Origin: Chloroflexota bacterium | Lineage (GTDB): Bacteria > Chloroflexota > Anaerolineae > Aggregatilineales > J027 | Assembly: GCA_013112715.1 (NCBI GenBank) | Contig: JABFGB010000038.1 | Coordinates: 1 to 37,556 of the forward strand | Direction: 5' to 3' | DNA length: 37,556 nucleotides | In this document: positions 1-6,633 of the stretch, piece by piece | Position numbering within the stretch: position 1 is the stretch's first letter | How the letters are laid out: every line of letters begins with the position of its first letter | The notes under the pieces: model-generated | Told to the model about the DNA's origin: nothing | Database searches by the model: none | The model's input: only the letters and a program-made list of their open reading frames with translations | Made by a program: the position numbers and the translations under genes

Positions 1-859
1 CCGGACGCACTGAATCGGGTGTGCCAGCCTCACGGAAAAACGCCTCCACCCGTTCGGTCAAACCGCCATGTTTCGCACCCTGCAACGCCGCCAATCCTGC
101 AATCACCACTGCGTAGGGCGTCGAGCCACCCGACGCTACACACCGCGCCGTAAAGGAGGAGACGTTCAGTTCATGGTCGGCACACACAACTAAGGCCGCA
201 TTGAGTAAATGCGCTGCCAGTGGGTCATTCGGTGCCCATGCGGCCTGTAATGTGCGGGCAATATCGGTGCGGGTTGGATATTGGCCCGTCAACACCCCGA
301 CGATTACGGCGAGAATCCGCGCTCCGGTTTGGGCCACCGCGCTAGGGCGTAAATCATACGCGGCAAGGTCATTGGCAGCGGCAAGGGGCAGCGCGACCTG
401 TAGACGTTCCAGCGGCGTGAGACCGTCCAGATGGGGGCAAATCGTTTCCCAGATGGGCGAAATTTCGGGGATATGCCCATGAAATAGGATTTCAGCATCC
501 TCGATATGGCCTGTCCAAATCAGCGCGGCAACTTCTTCAACACTGTGGCTTTTGGCGAGGTCAATCGCATCCAATCCGCGATAATATAAATGGCCGTCTT
601 CAATCAAGGTAATGGCGGTTTCAATGACAGGAGCGCCCCAATGCAGCGCCGAATCAGCGGCGGCGGTTGGATTGCGGCGGACTTCCTTGCGAGCCTTTAG
701 TTTTTCAATATCTTCTAGGTGATACCGGCGGTTGCGACCACTGCCCCCCGCCGACTCTGAATGAATCAGTCCTCGGCTGACATACGCATACAGTGTTGGC
801 AGACTGACACCCAACTCCTCAGCAGCCTCTTGCGCGGTCAGATAGCGAGATTTCACCAT
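1..859 (-). CDS. Citrate synthase-family protein with N-terminal helix-turn-helix domain (3' end cut by window edge)
   Basis: I translated the minus strand from the ATG at 859 to the left edge: 286 residues with no stop, so the C-terminus lies outside. Residues about 5-50 form a MerR/excisionase-like DNA-binding motif (YLTAQEAAEELGVS followed by LPTLYAYVSRGLI and a basic RRYHLEDIEKLK segment). From about residue 60 the protein matches the citrate synthase fold: YYRGLDAIDLA, a catalytic-type His229 in DHELN, SSFTARCVAS and KHGGLTERVE. The second His and the Asp/Glu of the active site fall beyond the edge, so whether it is an active enzyme cannot be judged. The start is supported by GAGGG about 8 bases upstream. 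It is divergent from an ordinary citrate synthase at 1189. I infer a metabolite-responsive regulator of that gene and of itself; a bifunctional enzyme is the alternative. Confidence 0.85.
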   Translation of the reverse strand, partial: MVKSRYLTAQEAAEELGVSLPTLYAYVSRGLIHSESAGGSGRNRRYHLEDIEKLKARKEVRRNPTAAADSALHWGAPVIETAITLIEDGHLYYRGLDAIDLAKSHSVEEVAALIWTGHIEDAEILFHGHIPEISPIWETICPHLDGLTPLERLQVALPLAAANDLAAYDLRPSAVAQTGARILAVIVGVLTGQYPTRTDIARTLQAAWAPNDPLAAHLLNAALVVCADHELNVSSFTARCVASGGSTPYAVVIAGLAALQGAKHGGLTERVEAFFREAGTPDSVRP

Positions 860-916
860 CAGGTTTCCCTCATTTATGTTTTACGCACACCAAATTTCAT
901 GCTGTTCAACAGTTCT

Positions 917-945
917 AGGATACAGATAATTGATTGAAGAATCAA
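917..945 (-). promoter_or_regulatory. Sigma70-type promoter for the HTH-citrate synthase gene
   Basis: On the minus strand TTGATT (945-940) is followed by a 17-base spacer and TATCCT (922-917). The -35 box is the inner arm of the palindrome at 930-945, so a protein bound there would block the promoter. Initiation near 910 would give a leader of about 50 bases. Confidence 0.5.
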
Positions 946-955
946 GATTGACAAT
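930..955. promoter_or_regulatory. Palindromic operator candidate, copy 1
   Basis: A perfect inverted repeat TTGATT-N4-AATCAA lies at 930-945 and is followed after two bases by TTGACAAT (948-955), giving three related half-sites in alternating orientation. The same arrangement recurs at 1015-1040, 85 bp away, about eight helical turns. It overlaps the -35 box of the leftward promoter. Confidence 0.6.
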
Positions 956-1014
956 CTATACATCCACTCATCGGATTTTTAGCGCATTCTAATCAAGGAA
1001 GCTCCCCTAAAATA

Positions 1015-1040
1015 TTGATTAAACAATCAACGTTGACAAT
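1015..1040. promoter_or_regulatory. Palindromic operator candidate, copy 2
   Basis: Second copy: TTGATT-N4-AATCAA (1015-1030), two bases, then TTGACAAT (1033-1040). Here the third half-site is itself the -35 box of the citrate synthase promoter. AATCAACGTTGA inside it forms a second, overlapping palindrome. Confidence 0.6.
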
Positions 1041-1061
1041 ATAAGGGCGGCCTTCTATTAT
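1033..1061 (+). promoter_or_regulatory. Sigma70-type promoter for citrate synthase
   Basis: TTGACA (1033-1038), a 17-base spacer and TATTAT (1056-1061) make a near-consensus promoter. Initiation near 1068 leaves a leader of about 120 bases before the ATG at 1189. Confidence 0.7.
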
Positions 1062-1091
1062 AGAGCCTTGTCACATAATCGCACCATCAAT

Positions 1092-1128
1092 GACCTCGAT
1101 CTAGGTCTGTTTTTTAAAGGGAGAGGTC
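1092..1128 (+). promoter_or_regulatory. Possible attenuator in the citrate synthase leader
   Basis: GACCT (1092-1096) can pair with AGGTC (1103-1107), and six T residues follow at 1110-1115, resembling a weak intrinsic terminator. The segment GACCTC (1092-1097) can instead pair with GAGGTC (1123-1128), which would prevent the first hairpin. The stems are short, so this is only a candidate. Confidence 0.3.
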
Positions 1129-1188
1129 GCACAGGACACTTATCCCAACGCGACCAATTTAGCGAATTGTATATAGGAGATACTGTAC

Positions 1189-2340
1189 ATGGCACTCACC
1201 GATTACAAACCCGGCTTAGAGGGCGTCGTCGCAGCCCAGACCCGCATGAGCATGGTAGATGGTCAGGCTGGCGTCTTGGTGATTGGCGGCTTTCTGCTTG
1301 AAGAATTAGCCCTCAACGCCACCTTTGAAGAGACTGTTTTTTTGCTTTGGAATGACCGTCTGCCCAACGTTGCGGAACTGAAAGATTTTCGGCAGCAGCT
1401 TGCCTCGCGGCGTGAACTCCCCCCCATTGCATTTGATGTGTTACGCGCCGCCGCTGCCCAAAAAGCTCCAGTGATGGACGCCCTCCGCATGGCTGGCAGC
1501 ACCCTCAGCCTACGCACCGCAGGCGAATCACTCGATGGTCTTGATGCCAATCACCGCGATGCACTTGTGGCCGTTGCTCGCTTCCCCACCATTGTCGCGG
1601 CCTATTGGCGCATTTTGAATGGTCAAGAGCCGATCAAGCCACGTGCCGATCTCAACCATGCGGCCAATTATCTCTATATGATTTTTGGCGAAGAACCCAC
1701 CGCTGAACGCACGCGCGGGATGGAAACCTATCTAAACACCGTTATTGATCACGGCCTGAATGCGTCAACCTTCACCGCCCGCGTCATCGTGGCTACCCAA
1801 TCCGACATCATCTCCTCCGTCATTGGAGCGGTAGGTGCGCTCAAAGGCCCACTGCACGGTGGTGCTCCCGGCCCAGCCCTTGACATGGTATTTGAAGTTG
1901 GTACCGAAGAAAACGCCGAACCCGTCTTGCGTAAGATTATTGAACGGGGGGATCGTTTGATGGGCTTTGGACATCGGGTATACAAAGTCCGTGACCCACG
2001 CGCCGATGTATTAGCGACGGCGGCAGTCCGGCTGTTTGAACGCGGCGGCGATATGAAACTCTACAATCTGGCCCGCCATGTGGAAAAAGTGGCCCTGCGC
2101 CTTTTGGAAGAATACAAACCGGGTCGCAATCTGCAAACCAACGTGGAATTCTTTACCGCACTCATTCTGCACGGCTTAGGTCTAGAAACCGACCTATTTG
2201 CGCCGACCTTTGCGGTCAGTCGTGTGGGGGGTTGGACGGCCCACTGCTTCGAGCAAATTGGTGAAGGCCGCTTGATCCGCCCACAGAGTATCTACACTGG
2301 CCCACAAGATCGCAAGTGGGTGCCCGTCGAAAAACGCTAA
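1189..2340 (+). CDS. Citrate synthase (or 2-methylcitrate synthase)
   Basis: A 383-residue protein of the short bacterial citrate synthase type, predicted to condense oxaloacetate with acetyl-CoA (or propionyl-CoA) in the cytoplasm. Landmarks are His188 in DHGLNAST, PLHGGAPGPALDM, His262 in GFGHRVYK and the C-terminal GGWTAHCFEQ. The third catalytic position, an Asp in well-studied citrate synthases, is Glu320 here (NVEFFTALIL). Related short homologues carrying Glu at this site exist as far as I recall, so activity is still likely. A TAGGAG site nine bases before the ATG fixes the start. It is divergent from a DNA-binding citrate synthase homologue, with palindromic operators at both promoters, and ends at a strong terminator. 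Citrate versus methylcitrate specificity cannot be told by eye. Confidence 0.93.
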   Translation: MALTDYKPGLEGVVAAQTRMSMVDGQAGVLVIGGFLLEELALNATFEETVFLLWNDRLPNVAELKDFRQQLASRRELPPIAFDVLRAAAAQKAPVMDALRMAGSTLSLRTAGESLDGLDANHRDALVAVARFPTIVAAYWRILNGQEPIKPRADLNHAANYLYMIFGEEPTAERTRGMETYLNTVIDHGLNASTFTARVIVATQSDIISSVIGAVGALKGPLHGGAPGPALDMVFEVGTEENAEPVLRKIIERGDRLMGFGHRVYKVRDPRADVLATAAVRLFERGGDMKLYNLARHVEKVALRLLEEYKPGRNLQTNVEFFTALILHGLGLETDLFAPTFAVSRVGGWTAHCFEQIGEGRLIRPQSIYTGPQDRKWVPVEKR

Positions 2341-2449
2341 ATTACAGAGGTTTTCAACCACTCGAACACGGGGCTAAAGCCACTGTGCTCAATCTAGCTG
2401 GATCTGTGGGTCAACCAACATCAGAAACGCCTTAGATCGGCAAAATATA

Positions 2450-2475
2450 AGAGAGGGCAGCACCCCTCTCTTTTT
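2450..2475 (+). terminator. Intrinsic terminator after citrate synthase
   Basis: AGAGAGGG (2450-2457) and CCCTCTCT (2464-2471) form an 8-bp stem with a six-base loop, followed by a run of T. Confidence 0.85.
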
Positions 2476-2720
2476 GTTTTGTTAGGGCAAGTTTAGGGAT
2501 GCTGTATGTTTTTAAATTACCTATCACACCGCTCATAGGCATATCCCCCTACCCCGGTGGCATGGGATTTGGAGGCGCTTCGCACCGAACTTGTGACATT
2601 CATCACGAACTAAAGGTGTGTTTTTGACTATCTTGCATACGAGACATCCGGTATCCTTATAAACAGCGTAGTGAAAAAATATCCCCCTTAAGCACTACCA
2701 CAAGTAATGGGTACGGCCTA
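2476..2720 (+). other. Intergenic stretch without a gene; possible small RNA upstream of an orphan terminator
   Basis: No open frame with coding character is visible. TTGCAT (near 2633) is followed 18 bases on by TTATAA, a weak promoter pointing at the terminator at 2721-2755. A transcript of roughly 90 bases ending there is conceivable. Confidence 0.2.
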
Positions 2721-2755
2721 GCCCCACCAACACCAGCGTGGGGCTTCATTTTTTC
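2721..2755 (+). terminator. Intrinsic terminator not preceded by a gene
   Basis: GCCCCAC (2721-2727) pairs with GTGGGGC (2738-2744), followed by TTCATTTTTT. The citrate synthase transcript should already end at 2475, so this hairpin ends something else or is a back-up. Confidence 0.7.
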
Positions 2756-2898
2756 TCCACCCAAAAGCACCCGGTAAAACCATCAGTTCTTATTTGGATG
2801 ATTCACACAGACGCACCTAGCCCCAAAAATCCTTGAGTGCTATCATGGCGGGCTTGTTTGTTTATCGTAATCTACTAAGCCGAACCGAGTCCGTCGTC

Positions 2899-4023
2899 AT
2901 GACAACCCAGTCCCACACCAAAACTTATACCCAAGAACTCCAATCATTTGAAGAAGCCATTACCCCCGACGAACGCAACGCCATGCGAGCGTATTTGCAG
3001 CGCAGTGAGGTACGTCTTTCGACACTGCATCGCATTGCCACCGCCTTTATTGGTGGGGCGGGTCTGCTCTTGCTCATCCCCGTGTTTATCAAAGATGCGT
3101 TCGACAGCATCATGCAAATCATGCTGGAGCATCTGACCAATGTCTATCCTGCACTGGGTACGACGGGGGGTTGGGCTTTAACCCTTATCCTCTATGCCAT
3201 GATTGGGTTTCCCCTGCTGCTGTCGCTGGCGATTCCGCTGTATGGCGTTTATCTGCTGTTAAAAGATGTGGTGCATTTCTATTTCACGATCTATATGCCC
3301 GGTTTTCCAGCCAACCTGCTGAATCCGACCTTTGCGTTGACCGGGGTCGCGTTTTCAGTGGATGAATCGAAAGATCAGCGGGTCAAGCGTGAGGTCATGC
3401 GCTATCAATACAACATCCAGACTCGTATGGATTTTGTGCTGCCCTTTAGCCAGAAACGCCGCGCCGAATATTTTGACAGCATCATCGCCGATACCGAAGG
3501 TGACATCATCCCCGAAACGCGCAACCTCAAGAAACTGCGCGATAGTGAAATCGCCTCCATCAGCATCAAAGATCAAGATGTCGAACGTTTTGGAGCGGCG
3601 TTTGGCATTGCCCGCAGTCTTGACCGCCCGCTGGTACAAGAGGTCGCTATGACGGAGATGTCGCTAGTGCGGCATGTGCTCTATCTACGCCGTTTAGTGC
3701 TGCGGTATGTCAAAACCCTGTTGATGTTCATCTGGACAACGTTGGTATCGTTTATGATGCTGCCCATCCTTAAAGATGACCGCTTCCCGACGTTGTTGGT
3801 CATGGCTCTGACCTATTTGGTCTGGTCAATCGCCGTGATGCCGATAATGGGGCTGCCCATTCGTTGGATTTATCGCCACCGCCAAGAAAATGTGCGGGAT
3901 TATCGCAATCATGTGGATCGTCAATTAACCATGTTTGAGGACGGCACGCGCAAAGTGGCAATGGTGTCGGTGGTGATGGCGTCCATTGGGGTTGTGTTGG
4001 CGTTTTTTGCCGAATATGCCTAA
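2899..4023 (+). CDS. Multi-pass membrane protein of unknown function
   Basis: About 374 residues from the ATG at 2899; in-frame ATG 2845 and TTG 2833 are alternatives, and none has a clear Shine-Dalgarno site. I do not recognise the family. Hydrophobic segments lie at about 46-64, 93-122 (long enough to cross twice), 273-291, 297-320 and 352-374. Between the two membrane blocks is a soluble, charged region of roughly 150 residues. There are no catalytic motifs, nucleotide-binding loops or conserved His/Cys clusters. The shape suggests an inner-membrane protein with a large, probably cytoplasmic central domain. It is monocistronic, flanked by terminators, and convergent with the propeller gene at 4106. 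Confidence 0.75.
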   Translation: MTTQSHTKTYTQELQSFEEAITPDERNAMRAYLQRSEVRLSTLHRIATAFIGGAGLLLLIPVFIKDAFDSIMQIMLEHLTNVYPALGTTGGWALTLILYAMIGFPLLLSLAIPLYGVYLLLKDVVHFYFTIYMPGFPANLLNPTFALTGVAFSVDESKDQRVKREVMRYQYNIQTRMDFVLPFSQKRRAEYFDSIIADTEGDIIPETRNLKKLRDSEIASISIKDQDVERFGAAFGIARSLDRPLVQEVAMTEMSLVRHVLYLRRLVLRYVKTLLMFIWTTLVSFMMLPILKDDRFPTLLVMALTYLVWSIAVMPIMGLPIRWIYRHRQENVRDYRNHVDRQLTMFEDGTRKVAMVSVVMASIGVVLAFFAEYA

Positions 4024-4043
4024 ACAAAAACGACCCCCTCCAC

Positions 4044-4073
4044 AACCCTTCCCGATACACCGAGAAGGGTTTT
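4044..4073 (+). terminator. Intrinsic terminator between convergent genes
   Basis: AACCCTTC (4044-4051) pairs with GAAGGGTT (4064-4071), followed by T residues. It serves the membrane-protein gene and lies close to the 3' end of the leftward propeller gene. Confidence 0.75.
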
Positions 4074-4105
4074 GATTCAAAGGGGTATGTCAGTATAGGG
4101 AATGG

Positions 4106-5185
4106 CTACGCAAAGCGGACTGAGAAAATCGGTGGGAAATAATTCCCGATACACGCCCAGTCGTCGCCCCGATTGTCCGAGACAAACACATTGCCTGTCG
4201 TTGTGCCAAAGGCTAACCGATCCCCGCGAATATCCAGCGCGTGGCGATAGGTCAAATCATAGCAGTTCTTTTGGGGGAGGCCGCTGCGAAGCTCCTGCCA
4301 CGTCTTACCGCCGTCCTCGGTGCGACAGACCATCAGACTGCCATTAATCGCCATGCGGAATTCGTCGGCCACCGCGGGTACGACCCATGCCGTGTTTTCA
4401 TCATGTTCGTCGGTAGCAATGGTGAAACCAAAATAGACTGGCCCACCCGGCTGCGAAATATGCTGCCAGTTTTGTCCGCCATCGGTGCTGCGAAACACCC
4501 CGCAGTGGCTTTGCTGCCACAGCACATCGGGGTTACTCGGTGAGCACGTCATGTAATGGGGGTCTTGGCCGCTTTCGACGTGCGGGTCAGGCAAATAGCA
4601 GGCCAATGTTCCTTTATTACGCGGCTGCCATGTTTCGCCCCCATCACAGGTTTCATAGACCCCGCCGACACTAATGCCAATCGTCACATGCCGACTGTCA
4701 CGCGGGTCAACCACAATAGAACACAATCCGGCATAATCGCGTCCGCCCCCAAACCACGACGTTGGACGGGTCGGGTGATTCCACAGCGTCTCTACCAAAT
4801 GGAAACTGTCGCCATTGTCATCACTTTGGAACAAGCCCCCCGGCTCCGTACCGATATACAGACGGTTGGGCTGATCTTGGCCCCCCGGCACAATACACCA
4901 GATATAACTGACGGTGGCGGGATGGCCCGGCTCGCGTTCCAACCCTTCGGGATATTTCGGCGCGGGCACTTCCTCCCATGTCGCTCCGCTATCATGGGAA
5001 CGGTGCAGTTTTGTGCCCCAATGACCATGATCGAGGCAGGCCCACAGCGTATCGTGGCGCGGGTCACGCATGGCATACGACACTGGAATGGCCCGGTGGG
5101 ATTCCGACACAAATTCCCATGTCTTGCCCCGTTTTTCGAGAATCAATAAGCCTTTGTTGGTGCCAAGCAGTAGACGGTCTGACAT
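4106..5185 (-). CDS. Asp-box (BNR/sialidase-like) beta-propeller protein
   Basis: A 359-residue protein with six Asp-box motifs spaced along its length: SHDSGATW, SDDNGDSF, TCDGGETW, STDGGQNW, TEDGGKTW and SDNRGDDW. This pattern marks a six-bladed propeller like those of sialidases and VPS10/photosystem-assembly propellers. It has no signal peptide (MSDRLLLGTNKGLLIL), so it is predicted to be cytoplasmic and is unlikely to be a secreted glycosidase; the sialidase Arg triad is not evident. It lies five bases downstream of a MoaD/ThiS-like gene, and its Shine-Dalgarno site (AGGGGG) is formed by the last codons of that gene, implying translational coupling. I infer that the two products act together, perhaps with the propeller binding the ubiquitin-like tail. 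Biochemical role unknown. Confidence 0.85.
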   Translation of the reverse strand: MSDRLLLGTNKGLLILEKRGKTWEFVSESHRAIPVSYAMRDPRHDTLWACLDHGHWGTKLHRSHDSGATWEEVPAPKYPEGLEREPGHPATVSYIWCIVPGGQDQPNRLYIGTEPGGLFQSDDNGDSFHLVETLWNHPTRPTSWFGGGRDYAGLCSIVVDPRDSRHVTIGISVGGVYETCDGGETWQPRNKGTLACYLPDPHVESGQDPHYMTCSPSNPDVLWQQSHCGVFRSTDGGQNWQHISQPGGPVYFGFTIATDEHDENTAWVVPAVADEFRMAINGSLMVCRTEDGGKTWQELRSGLPQKNCYDLTYRHALDIRGDRLAFGTTTGNVFVSDNRGDDWACIGNYFPPIFSVRFA

Positions 5186-5190
5186 AAGTT

Positions 5191-5463
5191 CTATCCCCCT
5201 GAAAGTGCCTGAAAAATATACACGACCTCGGCTTCTGAGACGGCATCTTGAAGCGATTGGCGGTCTTGAATCAACTCGCCATCCACAAAAATATTGACGT
5301 GTTTCCGCAATCCCCCCTGTTCATCCACGATATAGGCGGCTAAACCGGGGTAACGGCGATCCAATTCTTGGATAATTTCGGCGACCGTCTGGCCCGGAAT
5401 GGATTGTGGGGCTAAGGTGGGAAAAAAACGCTGAAGGTGGTGTGTGAATTTGATGATGGGCAT
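5191..5463 (-). CDS. MoaD/ThiS-family ubiquitin-like protein
   Basis: A 90-residue protein starting MPIIKFT and ending SGG, the C-terminal diglycine that MoaD, ThiS and related sulfur carriers use for adenylation and thiocarboxylation. Family features include PGQTVAEIIQELDRRYPGL, KHVNIFVDGE and SEAEVVYIFQALSGG. I chose the ATG at 5463 over the in-frame GTG at 5475 because it has a GGTG-type site about nine bases upstream and the usual family start. No E1-like MoeB/ThiF, MoaE or ThiG gene is nearby; the only partner is the propeller gene downstream. The glycine codons GGG GGA double as the ribosome-binding site of that gene. It may be a sulfur carrier or a protein modifier; the sequence does not decide. 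Confidence 0.87.
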   Translation of the reverse strand: MPIIKFTHHLQRFFPTLAPQSIPGQTVAEIIQELDRRYPGLAAYIVDEQGGLRKHVNIFVDGELIQDRQSLQDAVSEAEVVYIFQALSGG

Positions 5464-5645
5464 AACGTCGAACACCTGTTTCTGAACACATGTGCTAAGT
5501 ATAGGACAAAATGGTCTGTCGAGTCAAGCATTGGGCAAATCTAGTTGAAGCCATTCCAGCGAGGGTCTATACTCTATTTGGTGCGACTGACCTCTTCAGG
5601 TCAATCCTCCGCCTGAATTACGCCAGCTAGAGGATGAAAGACCAT

Positions 5646-6554
5646 ATGAGACCGATTATCGTGGTGGGCAGCATCAACATGGATGTGGTGACCCGTACCA
5701 GCCGACTCCCCCGCCCCGGCGAAACCGTCGCAGGCCAAAGTGTGCATTTTATTCCGGGGGGCAAGGGATCGAATCAAGCCATTGCCGCCAGCCGATTACA
5801 GGGGGCGGTGCGCTTAGTGGGGAAATTGGGTCAAGATGCCTTTGGGGCAAGCCTGCGAGCCTTTTTCCAAACCGAGTCGCTTGATGTATCGGGTGTCCAG
5901 ACCATCCCCACCGCGCCAACGGGGACGGCCCTGATTGTGGTAGACGACCATTCGGAGAATGCGATTGTGGTGGTGGGCGGCGCGAATCTGCAAAACACCG
6001 CTGAGGATGTGGAAGATTTGCCCCTCAGTGGCAATGAAATCATCGTTACCCAATTTGAAATTCCGCAGGCGACGGTCTTGGCCCTCTTCCGAAAAGCCAA
6101 ATCCGTCGGCGCAACGACTATTCTCAACCCCGCCCCCGCCGCCCAATGCCCACCTGAGATTCTGGCCCTCAGCGATATGTTGATTGTCAATGAGACCGAA
6201 CTGGCCTTTTTCGCCAACAGCCCCAGTGTGCCCGAAACCCGTGAGGCGATTGCGGCACTTGCGGCACAACTGCGCACACGGCCCGAACAGATTATCTTGG
6301 TGACACTGGGGGCAAAGGGTGTTTTGGCTTTTACGCCAAGCGGTGTGGTCGAAGTGGCGGGTCGTGCCGTCAAAGCCATTGATACGACGGGTGCGGGGGA
6401 TTGTTTTGTGGGGGCATTGGCCGTCGCGCTCTCCGAAAATCAGCCGTTGAGTCAAGCACTGGAATTTGCCAATCTTGCCGCCGCGCTGAGTGTGCAAAAA
6501 CTTGGTGCGTCCAGTTCCATGCCTACCCGCGCCGAACTTGAGGCCGCCCACTAG
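5646..6554 (+). CDS. rbsK: Ribokinase (PfkB family)
   Basis: A 302-residue sugar kinase predicted to phosphorylate D-ribose with ATP to ribose 5-phosphate in the cytoplasm. It shows the N-terminal VGSINMDVV, the first PfkB signature around GGKGSNQAIAA (about residues 38-48), LNPAPA, the NETE motif involved in Mg/phosphate effects, and the second signature DTTGAGD with the catalytic base Asp252. The length fits ribokinases. The ATG at 5646 gives the usual start MRPIIVVGS; an in-frame ATG at 5634 is directly abutted by the AGAGG site and so is less likely. No ribose transporter or LacI-type regulator adjoins it, so another PfkB substrate such as a nucleoside or ketose remains possible. Confidence 0.9.
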   Translation: MRPIIVVGSINMDVVTRTSRLPRPGETVAGQSVHFIPGGKGSNQAIAASRLQGAVRLVGKLGQDAFGASLRAFFQTESLDVSGVQTIPTAPTGTALIVVDDHSENAIVVVGGANLQNTAEDVEDLPLSGNEIIVTQFEIPQATVLALFRKAKSVGATTILNPAPAAQCPPEILALSDMLIVNETELAFFANSPSVPETREAIAALAAQLRTRPEQIILVTLGAKGVLAFTPSGVVEVAGRAVKAIDTTGAGDCFVGALAVALSENQPLSQALEFANLAAALSVQKLGASSSMPTRAELEAAH

Positions 6555-6563
6555 CTAAAGAAA

Positions 6564-6603
6564 ACTCCCCTCTCGTTATAAAATCACACCTAGAGAAGGG
6601 AGT
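6564..6603 (-). terminator. Terminator shared by rbsK and the large surface-protein gene
   Basis: ACTCCCCTCTC (6564-6574) and GAGAAGGGAGT (6593-6603) pair with one mismatch. On the minus strand the stem is followed by TTTTCTTT, so it best fits the end of the leftward gene and may act in both directions. Confidence 0.7.
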
Positions 6604-6633
6604 TCAGATTAGTCAATCGGGGTCAATCTTCCA

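Noticed and set aside
1068..1301. Frame starting in the citrate synthase leader and overlapping its 5' end
   Set aside because: Lacks a proper start site and runs out of frame into the citrate synthase gene.
5814..6551. 245-codon minus-strand frame under ribokinase
   Set aside because: Shadow of a clear rbsK; composition not protein-like.
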